Origin: Streptomyces sp. TS71-3
GTDB lineage: Bacteria; Actinomycetota; Actinomycetes; Streptomycetales; Streptomycetaceae
Reading direction: 5' to 3'
Length of the DNA stretch: 64,000 nucleotides
NCBI RefSeq assembly: GCF_018327685.1
Contig: NZ_BNEL01000001.1
Span: 1,798,001-1,862,000, forward strand
Shown here: positions 17,620 to 26,350 of the stretch, in pieces
Layout: each line of letters opens with the position of its first letter
How positions within the stretch are numbered: position 1 is the first letter of the stretch
Notes under the pieces: generated by a model
What the model saw: the letters and a program-made list of their open reading frames with translations, nothing else
What the model was told of the DNA's origin: nothing
The model's database searches: none
Translations under genes and position numbers: made by a program

Positions 17620-17937
17620 GGACTCTGGCGGTTCCTCACAGGAGCTGGAGGCGTTCCGTACTGCCCGTCGGCGCCGGTGCCCGGGGAGGGGCGTCACCGG
17701 GGCCACGCGAATCAGCCCCGGCGCCGCCCCGCAACCCGCCCCGCGCCCGGCCGAGTTGGCTGCAGGTTCGGGGGTGACGGCGCGGAGGCCGGTCGGGTGA
17801 GCGCCAAGGCGCGGGGCGCCGATGGTGTGCCGTTGCGCGTGGCCCCCGTGGGATTGGGCGAGCATGGCCTTGACGCATGCGCCCGTGGCCGCCGGGTACC
17901 CGCCGCCCCGGCGCGGCCCCGAGTACGAGGAGGCAGG
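17620..17937. other. Gene-free stretch at the right edge of the ATPase/PIN island
   Basis: About 320 bases of GC-rich sequence with no gene I can support. Base composition returns to the genomic norm by about 17650, which marks the right border of the island. I see no flanking direct repeat or integrase gene. A GAGGAGGCAGG ribosome site for the MFS gene closes the stretch. Confidence 0.5.
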
Positions 17938-19443
17938 GTGGCACCGTCGTCCGAGAACCCGTCACGACCCGGGACCGCCGCGGCCGGCACCGAGCCGGAC
18001 CCGCGCCGCTGGAAGGCGCTCGCCGTCTGCCTCGTCGCCGGCTTCATGACGCTGCTGGACATCTCCATCGTCAACGTCGCCCTGCCGTCGATCCGCGAGG
18101 GTCTGCATGCCGGAGTGGCGGAGCTGCAGTGGGTGGTGTCGGGTTACGCCCTGGCCTTCGGCCTGCTGCTGATCCCGTCGGGGCGGATGGGGGACGCGCG
18201 CGGCCGGCGTGCGGTCCTGATGACCGGCCTGGTCTGCTTCACCCTCGCCTCCGCGGCGTGCGGCGCGGCACAGTCCAGTTCGTGGCTGGTGGTGGCGCGG
18301 GTGGCGCAGGGCCTCGCCGGCGGGCTGATCTCGCCGCAGATCTCGGCGCTGATCCAGCAGATGTTCTCGGGGGCCGAGCGGGGCCGCGCCTTCGGGATGT
18401 TCGGCACGGTGGTCGGCATCTCGACCGCCGTGGGCCCCGTCCTCGGCGGCCTGATCATCCACGCCGCGGGGGCGCACGAGGGGTGGCGGTGGGTCTTCTA
18501 CGTGAACCTGCCGCTGGGCGCCGTCTGCCTGGTGCTCGCCCGCCGGCTCATCCCGGACACCCCGACGGCGGGCCGGCTCACGGTGCGGCGGCTCGACCCC
18601 GTGGGCGTCCTGCTGCTCGGCCTCGGGGTGGTCCTGTTGCTGCTGCCCTTCGTGCAGAACCAGCAGTGGCACAGCGACGCCAAGTGGCTGCTGGTGGTGG
18701 CCGCCGCGGCGCTGATCGCGGCGTTCGCCGGGTGGGAGCACCGCTGGAGCAACCGGGGCGGGGACCCGGTGCTGCACCTGTCGCTGTTCCGGGTCCGCAG
18801 CTTCTCGGCCGGCTCGGTGCTGATCCTTCTCTACTTCGCGGGATTCACCTCCATCTTCTTCATCACCACGCTCTTCCTCCAGAGCGGCCTGCACTACTCG
18901 GCCCTCGCGGCCGGCCTCTCCATCACGCCCTTCGCGCTGGGCTCCGGTGTCGCGGCGAGCATCGGCGGACGGCTGGTGGCGCGGTTCGGGCGGTCGCTGG
19001 TGGTCGTCGGCCTCACGGTCGTCGCGGTGGGCCTCGGCGGCACCGCGCTCGCCGTGCACATGGTGCCGGACGGCGGGGCCGGCCTGGCGATGGCGCCGCC
19101 CCTGCTGGTCGCCGGGCTCGGCAGCGGCCTGGTCATCGCGCCGAACCAGACCCTGACGCTCTCCCAGGTCCCGGTGGCCGACGCCGGAAGCGCCGGCGGC
19201 ACGCTCCAGACCGGGCAGCGGGTCGGCTCGGCCATCGGCATCGCCGCCGTGGGTGCCGCCTTCTTCGGCGAACTGCGCAGGGCGGGCTGGGCCGCCGCCT
19301 ACGACCGGGGCCTGCTGATGTCCGTGGTGTTCGTCGTCGCGGCCCTGCTCATCGGCCTCGCCGACACCACGGCGCACCGGCGGGAGCGGCGGCGCGAACT
19401 CCCCGTCGGCGGCGGCAGGTCCAGCCTGGACGACCGCCGTTAA
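17938..19443 (+). CDS. MFS drug transporter, DHA2 (EmrB/QacA) family
   Basis: 501 residues from a GTG preceded by GAGGAGGCAGG. About 14 membrane helices. The first helix is followed by motif D1-type LLDISIVNVALPSIREGL, then WVVSGYALAFGLLLIPSGRMGDARGRR (motif A) and GIAAVGAAFFGEL near the end. This family exports lipophilic compounds by proton antiport. No regulator or biosynthetic genes adjoin it, so the substrate is unknown. Confidence 0.9.
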   Translation: MAPSSENPSRPGTAAAGTEPDPRRWKALAVCLVAGFMTLLDISIVNVALPSIREGLHAGVAELQWVVSGYALAFGLLLIPSGRMGDARGRRAVLMTGLVCFTLASAACGAAQSSSWLVVARVAQGLAGGLISPQISALIQQMFSGAERGRAFGMFGTVVGISTAVGPVLGGLIIHAAGAHEGWRWVFYVNLPLGAVCLVLARRLIPDTPTAGRLTVRRLDPVGVLLLGLGVVLLLLPFVQNQQWHSDAKWLLVVAAAALIAAFAGWEHRWSNRGGDPVLHLSLFRVRSFSAGSVLILLYFAGFTSIFFITTLFLQSGLHYSALAAGLSITPFALGSGVAASIGGRLVARFGRSLVVVGLTVVAVGLGGTALAVHMVPDGGAGLAMAPPLLVAGLGSGLVIAPNQTLTLSQVPVADAGSAGGTLQTGQRVGSAIGIAAVGAAFFGELRRAGWAAAYDRGLLMSVVFVVAALLIGLADTTAHRRERRRELPVGGGRSSLDDRR

Positions 19444-19499
19444 AGGGCGCTGCCGCGCCCCGTGGCCGGTGTGCCGTCTTCGTGTGGCCGGGATCGGAG

Positions 19500-19585
19500 C
19501 GGCTTGGCGGCTGCTGTGGCGCCGGCTGTGGCGCTCGCGATGGCGCCGGCTGTGGCTCCGGCGGTTGTGGCGCCGCTGTGCCACG
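19500..19585. repeat. Low-complexity GGCGGCTGTGGCGCC-type repeat
   Basis: The gap between the MFS and cupin genes contains several imperfect TGTGGCGCCGGC copies (near 19515, 19527, 19543 and 19568) with 15-18 base spacing. A frame through it reads repeated Trp/Arg/Leu. I regard it as a simple-sequence tract, not a gene. Confidence 0.5.
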
Positions 19586-19680
19586 GCTATGGCGGGCCGC
19601 TCCCTGGGTACGTCTCCTGTCGTGTTCGCGCCCGCACGTTCCAGGCGGGGCCGCCGGTCCGAGGAGGCAGAGCAGAGTTC

Positions 19681-20445
19681 ATGTCAGACACACCACTGCT
19701 GCCCGCAGGCGTGGGGATGTCCCGGCTGCGCGTCTATCCCTGGCAGACCCGGGACCACCTGCACGGCGGATCCCCCCATATGCACCTGACCTGCACCGAG
19801 TGCTACGCGGTGCTCGGCGGCCGGGGCGAGCTGCACACCCTCACCGCGGACGGCCTGAGCCGGGTGCCGCTGGCCGCGGGCGACGCCGTGTGGTTCACCC
19901 CCGGCACCATCCACCGCGCGGTCAACGTCGAGGACCTCAACGTCCAGGTCATCATGGAGAACGACGGCCTGCCCGAGGCCGGCGACGCCGTGATGACGTT
20001 CCCGCCGGAGCATCTGGCGGACCCGGAGGCCTACGCCGCGGCGGCCTCGCTCGGCGACGGCCTGCCCGCCGAGCGGCAGGACCGCGCCCGCGCCCGCCGC
20101 GACCTCGCCGTCCAGGGCTTCGAACGGCTGGTGGCGGACGTGGAGCACGGCTCCGGCGAGCTGCTCCAGGAGTTCTACCGGACCGCCGCCGCGCTGGTCG
20201 CCGGGCGCCTCGACACCTGGGAGGCGTCCTGGCGTGCCAAGGCGCTGGCGGCGGCGGAGGCTACCGGCGAGCAGATCGCTGCGCTGCGCCGCGGCGATGT
20301 CAGTCACCTCGGGCGGGCCCGGGTGGCCCGGATCGGGGCGCCCGAGCAGGACACGCTCGGGATGTGTGGGTTTCTGGCCGTGTATCCGAGGGAGCGTGCC
20401 CTGGACGGGCGCGGGGAAGGCGGGGCTTCGCCCCGGTCCGCTTAG
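19681..20445 (+). CDS. Cupin-domain protein
   Basis: 254 residues; ATG with GAGGAGGCAGAG upstream. The first 110 residues are a cupin barrel: the HGGSPHMHLTCTE motif 1 region with histidines, GRGELHTLT, and WFTPGTIHRAVN as motif 2. The rest is helical (RARARRDLAVQGFERLVADVEHGSGELLQEFYRTAAALVAGRL) and of unknown role. Such proteins sit beside sugar dehydrogenases and may bind or isomerise a sugar. The next gene but one feature, a Gfo/Idh/MocA oxidoreductase in the same direction, fits a carbohydrate context. Separate promoters are likely, given 383 bases between them. Confidence 0.75.
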   Translation: MSDTPLLPAGVGMSRLRVYPWQTRDHLHGGSPHMHLTCTECYAVLGGRGELHTLTADGLSRVPLAAGDAVWFTPGTIHRAVNVEDLNVQVIMENDGLPEAGDAVMTFPPEHLADPEAYAAAASLGDGLPAERQDRARARRDLAVQGFERLVADVEHGSGELLQEFYRTAAALVAGRLDTWEASWRAKALAAAEATGEQIAALRRGDVSHLGRARVARIGAPEQDTLGMCGFLAVYPRERALDGRGEGGASPRSA

Positions 20446-20546
20446 GGGTGCGTGGATGGGGGTGCCTCCCACGCTTTCAAGGCCGTGGGGAGCGAGCCAC
20501 TCACCGCGGGCCGGTGGTCCGGATGCGACAGAACCAGCCTCTTTGG

Positions 20547-20713
20547 GGCGGTGGCGATCTGACGGGTTCGTCGTGGTTGTTCGCGCAGTTCCCCGCGCCC
20601 CTTGAGGGCGGGGTTGCGCCCCGGTAGGGCTGCGCCGCGGCAGAAGCCGCCCCCGTCGGGCGGTGGCGATCTGACGGGTCCGTCGTGGCCGGTCGCGCAG
20701 TTCCCCGCGCCCC
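20547..20713. repeat. Two copies of a 55-bp dispersed repeat, 112 bp apart
   Basis: Each copy runs from GGCGGTGGCGATCTGACGGG to TCGCGCAGTTCCCCGCGCCCC, at 20547-20601 and 20659-20713. The second part equals, in reverse complement, the core of the 3.6-kb tandem repeat. The bases between the two copies are not alike. The motif is familiar to me from many Streptomyces intergenic regions. Confidence 0.85.
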
Positions 20714-20791
20714 TGTCTCGGCACCGGGGTGCCCGCCCGCGTATGCCGCGCCCCGCGGGTCTTGCCCGCCCTCGGCGCCGACCCTACGCTG

Positions 20792-20813
20792 CCATGGAAA
20801 GCGTTTTCCATGG
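20792..20813. promoter_or_regulatory. LacI/GalR-type operator
   Basis: A near-perfect palindrome, TGGAAAGCGTTTTCCA within CCATGG flanks, lies 16 bases before the start codon of the Gfo/Idh/MocA gene. TGGAAA-GCG-TTTTCCA is the classical LacI-family half-site arrangement used for sugar catabolism genes in actinobacteria. Bound repressor would block initiation. The repressor gene is not in this window. A weaker AAGCGCTT palindrome lies after the gene at 21954-21961. Confidence 0.7.
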
Positions 20814-20828
20814 AACCGGGAGTGAGCG

Positions 20829-21929
20829 TTGTCCCTCACATCAGCCAAGCCGCTGCGCACCGCCATCGTCGGAACCGGGAACATCGCGCGCCAGCACGCC
20901 GAGTCGTTGCAGCGGCTCACCGAGGAGACGGGCGGGGTCGAGCTGGTCGCGGCCGCCGACACCGACCCGGACCGGCTCGCCGGGTTCACCTCGGAGTTCT
21001 CCATCGCCGGGTATGCCGACACGCACGCGCTGCTCGCCGCGGAGCACGTCGACCTGGTGCACATCTGCACCCCGCCCGGCGCCCACACGTCCGTGGCGCT
21101 CGCCGTGCTGGAGGCGGGCGGGCACGTGGTCCTGGAGAAGCCCGCGACGCTGACCCTGGCCGAGTTCGACCGCCTGGCCGAGGCGGAGGGCGCCACGGGC
21201 CGGTACGTGGCCACCGTCTCCCAGCACCGGTTCGGCTCCGGCGTGCAGCGGCTGCGCGGCCTGCTGGAGTCGGGCGCCGCGGGACGGCCGCTGCTCGCCC
21301 TGTGCGACACCACCTGGTACCGCGACCAGGCGTACTTCGACGTCGAGTGGCGGGGCCGCTGGGACACCGAGGGCGGCGGCCCCACCATGGGGCACGGCAT
21401 CCACCAGATGGACACCGTGCTCTCGGTGCTCGGCCCCTGGACGTCCGTCAGCGCGGTGGCGCGCCGGCAGGCCCGCGTGACGGACACCGAGGACGTCTCG
21501 CTCGCCCATGTCGCCTTCGAGAACGGGGCGGTCGCCTCCGTCGTCAACAGCGTCGTCTCGCCGCGCGAGGAGAGCTACCTCCGCTTCGACTTCGAGTACG
21601 CCACCGTCGAGGTGCGCCACCTGTACGGCTACACCGACACCGACTGGACCGTCACCGCCGCGCCCGGGTACGAGGAGCAGGTCAAGGCCGCCTGGACGGC
21701 CGGTCCCGCGGACGTCCGCAGCGAGCACCTGGCGCAGTTCCGGGCCATCGCCGCGGCGCTGCACGAGGGCGAGGCCCCGCCCGTGACCACCACCGACGCC
21801 CGACGCACCCTCCAGCTCGTCGCCGGCGTCTACGCGTCCGCGTTCGGCCGCACCCCGATCGCGCCCGCCGACCTCGGTCCCGGCTCTCCCCACTACGCGC
21901 TGATGCAGGGGGACGGGCCCGTCTGGTGA
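20829..21929 (+). CDS. Gfo/Idh/MocA family NAD(P)-dependent oxidoreductase
   Basis: 366 residues. The best start is TTG, with GGGAG seven bases upstream; no ATG or GTG fits the frame closer to the fold. The Rossmann motif is IVGTGNIARQHAES, followed by VDLVHICTPPGAHTSVALAVLEAGGHVVLEKPATL, which contains the conserved EKP. The C-terminal half is the alpha/beta sugar-binding domain with GHGIHQMD. Family members oxidise sugar or inositol derivatives. The LacI-type operator over the start region supports a role in sugar catabolism. Confidence 0.9.
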   Translation: MSLTSAKPLRTAIVGTGNIARQHAESLQRLTEETGGVELVAAADTDPDRLAGFTSEFSIAGYADTHALLAAEHVDLVHICTPPGAHTSVALAVLEAGGHVVLEKPATLTLAEFDRLAEAEGATGRYVATVSQHRFGSGVQRLRGLLESGAAGRPLLALCDTTWYRDQAYFDVEWRGRWDTEGGGPTMGHGIHQMDTVLSVLGPWTSVSAVARRQARVTDTEDVSLAHVAFENGAVASVVNSVVSPREESYLRFDFEYATVEVRHLYGYTDTDWTVTAAPGYEEQVKAAWTAGPADVRSEHLAQFRAIAAALHEGEAPPVTTTDARRTLQLVAGVYASAFGRTPIAPADLGPGSPHYALMQGDGPVW

Positions 21930-22294
21930 CCACCGCCCGAGGCCGCTGGTGGCAAGCGCTTTCTGTCTCTCGGCACCGGAGAACGGGTGAAACACCCTTT
22001 GTGGCCCGGCAATTCAGACACGGGACCGTTTCGCGTGAACGGGCGGAGGCGGATGGCGAAACACCGGCCGGAGCAATCGGAGACACCATGTACAGGCGCT
22101 GACGCCCCGTCATAACATCGGTGCGCCGTCTTGCCCCGCCCGCGCCGGGTGGGGCATGCGGCGACGGGCGTGGCGGTTGTGGGGAACGCCCCAGGGGTTT
22201 CGGTTCGCGTGTTCCTTCTCCCCGGGGGCCGCACTGGCATCGCGCCACTCATTCAGACTGCGGCGCCTTCGACCGGGCGCCGTTGCGGGGGAAA
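21930..22294. other. Gene-free stretch before the conservon
   Basis: 365 bases without a supportable gene. It contains the AAGCGCTT palindrome near 21954 and a fairly AT-rich block (21990-22110) with two GAAACACC copies, probably the conservon promoter. Confidence 0.5.
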
Positions 22295-25200
22295 ATGACA
22301 TCGCTGAAAAGCGAGTCGGGGCGGTTACGGGACGGCCAGGTGCCCCGCCTCGGTTCGCTCCGAATGGTTCTCGTGTTCCTGGCGCTCGTGCCGAGCCTCG
22401 CGCTGCTCGCGATGTGGGGCCTGAGCACCGCGCAGCTCGGCCTCGACTGGCAGCGGCTCGCGGCGCAGGAGACCCTCACCGACCGCAGCGCGGCACTCGC
22501 CCGCGACGTCACGGTCCAGCTCCAGGAGGAACGCCGGCTCACCGGCCTGGTGATCGCCGACGGCAGCGCCTCCAAGGACGCCATGCTGGCCCAGCGCAGA
22601 CGCACCGACGACGGCGTCCGGGCCTTCCTCGACGCCACCGCCGGCAAGCCGTCGTCCCTGCTGCGGACCCAGCTGCGCGACGCGCTCGGCAAGGACCGCG
22701 AGGCGTTCGAAGAGCTCGCCGACATCCGCAGATCCGTCGACCAGGGCACCATCACCGACGAGATCGCCTTCCAGTCGTTCACCGGCATCATCGAGTCCGG
22801 CCTCGGCTTCTTCGAGGCGCTCGGCAACGCCGACAACGGCGAGCTGGTCACCGCGTTCAAGCCGCTCACCGACCTGATGTGGGCCGACGAGATGCTCTCC
22901 CGCGAGGACGCGGTACTCAGCTACAGCTGGGCCACGGACACCCTCCGCCAGGAGGACCGCTCCAGCTTCAGCCAGTGGATCGGCACCCAGACCTTCCTCC
23001 TGGACAGCGAGATCACCCCCCGCGTCACCGAGGCCGAGCGGGACGGCCTCCAGAACCTCACCGGCAACGACGCGTGGGAGACCAAGTCCGTGGTGGAGGC
23101 CGACCTCGTCGACCACCACCCCACGGACACCAGGATGCTGCCGCGCACCAGCGGCCAGTGGCGCCAGGCGATGCGGACGGTCAAGCCGCAGCTGGTCGCC
23201 GTCATCGGCCAGCGCGCCGCCGTCGCCGACGACATCGCCGGCACCGCCGTGGACGAGCTGAAGTCCCGCATGCGCACCTACGGCGCGCTCTGCCTCGGCA
23301 CGGTCCTCGTGGTGATCGTCCTCAGCGTGCTGCTCACCGGCTCCCTGCGGCGCCGCATCCTCGCCCTGCGCGACGAGGCGGCCCGGCTGGAGACGGAACT
23401 GCCCGAGGTGATGGAGCGGCTCCGGGCCGGCGAGGGGGTGGACGTGGACGCCGAGGTCCGCGAGATCCCCTACCGGCGCGACGAGCTGGGCCGGCTCGGC
23501 AGGGCGCTCAACCTCGCCCGGCGCGCCGCGGTCGAGACCGCCGTGCGCGAGACGGAGCAGCACCGCGGCTTCCAGCAGATGCTCCAGCGCATCGCCCGCC
23601 GCACCCAGCTCCTGATCGGCCTCCAGCTCAAGAAGCTCGACGAGATGGAACGCGGCCAGGAGGACCCGGAGATCCTGGAGGGCCTCTTCGACCTCGACCA
23701 CCTCACCTCCCGCCTGCGCCGCTACGAGGAGAACCTGGTGGTCCTCGGCGGCGGGCAGCCGCAGCGCCGCTGGCGCAAGCCCGTGCGGATCGTCGACGTG
23801 CTGCGCGCCGCGCTCGGCGAGGTGCAGGACTACCGCAGGATCCAGATCGACGTCGGCCAGGACGCCTGGGTCGCCGGCCGCACCGTCGGCCCCCTCGTGC
23901 ACATCCTGGCCGAGCTGATGGAGAACGCCGCGGCCTTCTCCAAGCCTCCGAGCCCCGTGGAGGCACGCGCGGGCCTGGTCGGCCGGGGCCTCGCCGTCGA
24001 GATCGAGGACCGCGGCATCGGCCTGGACACCGAGGGCTACGACGCCGTCAACATGCTGATGGCGAGCCCTCCCGAGCTGGACGTGGTCGCGCGCGCGGAG
24101 GACGCGCGGCTCGGCCTCTACGTGGTGGCACGGCTCGCCGCGGACCTGGGACTCCAGGTGGAGTTCCGGCCGTCCGTGTACGGCGGCACGCGCGTCATCG
24201 TGATGGTCCCCGCCGACCTGGTCGCCCAGCCGCCCGCACCGGGTGCCGCGGACGTCGAGACGCCGCTCGGCTCGCGCGCCCGCCTGCGGGCGGCCAACAC
24301 CCCCGACGGCACGGGCCGCCACCGCGCCGTCCGCCGGGCCGACGAGCCCGCACCGGCCTCCCCCCAGGGGCCGCCCCGGGGCCCCGCTCCTGCCCCGGCA
24401 CCGGGGTCCGGTCGGGGGCCGGTTCCGGATCCCGTTTCGGGTGCGCTCACCACCTCGGCACGGCACCGGTCAGCGGGGCGCCCCCGGGCCGAGTTGATGC
24501 CGGCGCCCGTGTCGCCCTCGACCTCGGCTCCGGCTCCTACGCCGGCCCCCGGCCCGGCCCCGGCACCCGGTTCGCCGTCCGTGCCGCCGTCCGCCGCACC
24601 GGGCGCGTTACCCGTGTCCCCAGGGGGCGAGGCCCGGAGGGCGCCCCAGGTGCCGGAGCAGGGCGGGTCACCCCGCCCGCCGGCGGGCGGCCGGGCCGGT
24701 CTGCCCTCGCGCAGGGCCGCCAGGGAGGCGGCGCCCGGGCGTGGCATCCCCGGCTCGGCGGGCGGCGACTCGCCGGAGGACCGGGGCGGCGCCCCCGGTC
24801 GGGCCGCTCCGTCGTGGGCCAGCCCCGCCCCTGATACCGGTTCAGATGCGGCTCCCGCGGCCGGGGGAGCGGCCGCGGACCCGGCGGCGTCTCCCGCCTC
24901 CGGCCCAGCCACGACACACCCCTCCGACTCGCTGGCGACTCCCGCCCCCGACCCGGCGGCGACACCCGACCCGGACTCCCTGGCCTCGCTTCCCCAACGG
25001 GTGCGGCAGGCCAGCATCGCGCCCGAACTCAAGGAGCCCGGCCGCGGCATCCGGCAGCCCGGTGGCCAGGCCGGCCGCGAGCCCCGCGTGAACCCGCACC
25101 CCGAGCGGTCCGGTGCCGCCATCGGTGCCTTCCAGAGGCAGTCCCGGCTCTCCCGGGGCCGGATCCCGCGGGAAGGCGGGCCCCCGCGGCAGGACCGTCC

Positions 25201-25318
25201 CCCGCAGGACGCCGCCGTACCGCCCCCGAGCAGCGGCCGGCAGGCGCGGCAGGATCCGCCCGCCGCCGGCGCCCCCGCACCCGATTCCCGTCCGACCTTC
25301 ACGGAAGATGCGCCATGA
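22295..25318 (+). CDS. Conservon CvnA: membrane sensor with nitrate/nitrite-sensing-type domain and histidine kinase-like ATPase
   Basis: 1007 residues. Two membrane helices (about 24-43 and 332-349) bracket an extracytoplasmic helical NIT-like domain (LTGLVIADGS, DRSAALARDV). Then come a HAMP-like stretch, the conservon DHLTSRLRRYEENL region near residue 470 in place of a normal H-box, and an HATPase domain with N-box ELMENAAAFSKPPSPVE (about 541) and G-box EDRGIGLD. The last roughly 340 residues are Pro/Ala/Gly-rich and disordered. Codon 11 is TTA (22325-22327) if this ATG is right, implying bldA dependence. Its stop overlaps the cvnB start as ATGA. Confidence 0.93.
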   Translation: MTSLKSESGRLRDGQVPRLGSLRMVLVFLALVPSLALLAMWGLSTAQLGLDWQRLAAQETLTDRSAALARDVTVQLQEERRLTGLVIADGSASKDAMLAQRRRTDDGVRAFLDATAGKPSSLLRTQLRDALGKDREAFEELADIRRSVDQGTITDEIAFQSFTGIIESGLGFFEALGNADNGELVTAFKPLTDLMWADEMLSREDAVLSYSWATDTLRQEDRSSFSQWIGTQTFLLDSEITPRVTEAERDGLQNLTGNDAWETKSVVEADLVDHHPTDTRMLPRTSGQWRQAMRTVKPQLVAVIGQRAAVADDIAGTAVDELKSRMRTYGALCLGTVLVVIVLSVLLTGSLRRRILALRDEAARLETELPEVMERLRAGEGVDVDAEVREIPYRRDELGRLGRALNLARRAAVETAVRETEQHRGFQQMLQRIARRTQLLIGLQLKKLDEMERGQEDPEILEGLFDLDHLTSRLRRYEENLVVLGGGQPQRRWRKPVRIVDVLRAALGEVQDYRRIQIDVGQDAWVAGRTVGPLVHILAELMENAAAFSKPPSPVEARAGLVGRGLAVEIEDRGIGLDTEGYDAVNMLMASPPELDVVARAEDARLGLYVVARLAADLGLQVEFRPSVYGGTRVIVMVPADLVAQPPAPGAADVETPLGSRARLRAANTPDGTGRHRAVRRADEPAPASPQGPPRGPAPAPAPGSGRGPVPDPVSGALTTSARHRSAGRPRAELMPAPVSPSTSAPAPTPAPGPAPAPGSPSVPPSAAPGALPVSPGGEARRAPQVPEQGGSPRPPAGGRAGLPSRRAAREAAPGRGIPGSAGGDSPEDRGGAPGRAAPSWASPAPDTGSDAAPAAGGAAADPAASPASGPATTHPSDSLATPAPDPAATPDPDSLASLPQRVRQASIAPELKEPGRGIRQPGGQAGREPRVNPHPERSGAAIGAFQRQSRLSRGRIPREGGPPRQDRPPQDAAVPPPSSGRQARQDPPAAGAPAPDSRPTFTEDAP

Positions 25319-25749
25319 CACAGCGAACCACCACCACCGACCAGGACCTCGACTGGCTGCTGGACGGCCTGGTGAACCAGGTCGCGGGCGCCCGGCACGC
25401 CGTCGTCCTCTCCGACGACGGCCTCGTGGTCAGCCGGTCGGACACCCTGGAGCGCGACGAGGCCGAACGGCTCGCGGCCATCGCCACCGGGCAGCAGAGC
25501 CTGGCCAAGGGCATCGACGAGCTGTTCGACGGCGGCGCCGTGCGGCAGGTCATCGTCGAGCTGACGGACCTGTGGGTGTTCATCACCACCGCGGGCCGCG
25601 GCACCCACCTCGCCGTGGTGGCCTCGCAGGACGTCGACGCCGAACTGATGTCCGTGGCCATGCACACCCTGATCCAGCAGGTCGGCAGGAAGCTCGGCAC
25701 GGAGCACCGGACGGACGGCGGCGGCAGCGACGGCGGTGGGCGTGTGTGA
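25315..25749 (+). CDS. Conservon CvnB: roadblock/LC7 domain protein
   Basis: 144 residues. The core LDWLLDGLVNQVAGARHAVVLSDDGLVVSRSDTLERDEAERLAAIATGQQSLAKGID is the typical roadblock/LC7 fold of conservons, related to MglB-type regulators of small GTPases. The ATG overlaps the cvnA stop by four bases and the stop overlaps the cvnC start, so the three genes are translationally coupled. The Gly/Ser/Asp-rich tail is unstructured. Confidence 0.94.
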   Translation: MTQRTTTTDQDLDWLLDGLVNQVAGARHAVVLSDDGLVVSRSDTLERDEAERLAAIATGQQSLAKGIDELFDGGAVRQVIVELTDLWVFITTAGRGTHLAVVASQDVDAELMSVAMHTLIQQVGRKLGTEHRTDGGGSDGGGRV

Positions 25750-26126
25750 GCCACTGGACGGACGGCCTGGAACCGGACGACGACGACTCCCTCGTCCGGC
25801 CGTTCACGATCACCCGGGGCCGCACCGCCCCGGGGCGCTCCGACCTCGAACTGATCACGGTCGTCACCACTGTCGCCCCTGAGGGCGAGCCGGAGCCCGG
25901 TCCGGGCCTGGAGCCGGAGCACCGCAGCATCGTCAGGCAGTGCCGTACACCGGCGGTGCTGGCGGAGGTCAGCGCGGACCTGGGCCTGCCGGTCTCCGTC
26001 ACCAAGATCCTCATCGGCGACCTGCTCCAGCTCGGCCTGGTGGTGGCGCGGGCCCCGGTCGGCAGGACGGGCGTGTTCGACCTCGGCCTGCTGGAGGCGG
26101 TGCGGGAGGGCCTTGAACGGCTCTGA
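25746..26126 (+). CDS. Conservon CvnC: DUF742 protein
   Basis: 126 residues from a GTG inside the end of cvnB (GTGTGA overlap). The family motifs SLVRPFTITRGRT, ELITVV, HRSIVRQCRTPAVLAEVSADLGLPVSVTKILIGDLLQLGLVV and the ending LLEAVREGLERL are all present. The middle part looks like a winged helix. In conservons this gene normally runs into the cvnD GTPase with a short overlap. Here it is followed by a 9-bp repeat and a flavin/deazaflavin-type gene, and no GTPase is found within the next several kb. Confidence 0.93.
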   Translation: MSHWTDGLEPDDDDSLVRPFTITRGRTAPGRSDLELITVVTTVAPEGEPEPGPGLEPEHRSIVRQCRTPAVLAEVSADLGLPVSVTKILIGDLLQLGLVVARAPVGRTGVFDLGLLEAVREGLERL

Positions 26127-26132
26127 CGCCGC

Positions 26133-26231
26133 GGACGGCAGGGACGGCAGGGACGGCATGGACGGCATGGACGCGATGGGCGGGATGGGCGGAATGGACT
26201 GGACGGACGGGACGGACCGGACGGACGGCAC
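26133..26231. repeat. 9-bp tandem repeat (GGACGGCAG type), 11 copies
   Basis: Eleven consecutive 9-base units from GGACGGCAG through GGACGGCAT and GGGCGGGAT to GGACGGCAC, with no interruptions. It starts seven bases after the cvnC stop, where cvnD would be expected. A frame through it reads Asp-Gly-Met/Arg repeats, but I do not believe it is translated as a separate gene. Confidence 0.88.
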
Positions 26232-26350
26232 CGCGGACCGTGCCGGGGTGGGGCCGGCCGCGGCCTCGCGTGCCGGAGGTGTCGCGCCGCCCGCGGGCGG
26301 CCGATAATCGCTGGGGGACACCCGGCCACCGACCCAGGGGAGCACCACGC

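Larger units (their letters stand above)
20446..20828. other. Gene-free stretch before the Gfo/Idh/MocA gene
   Basis: About 380 bases with no gene. It holds the duplicated dispersed repeat (20547-20713) and then the operator and promoter region of the oxidoreductase gene. Confidence 0.6.

Noticed and set aside
17191..17865. 224-codon minus-strand open frame over the PIN gene and the following gap
   Set aside because: It is antisense to the PIN gene and compositionally random; the PIN frame has clear motifs.
26113..26307. 64-codon open frame rich in Asp-Gly-Met repeats
   Set aside because: It is a by-product of the 9-bp repeat, overlaps the cvnC end, and lacks a ribosome site.
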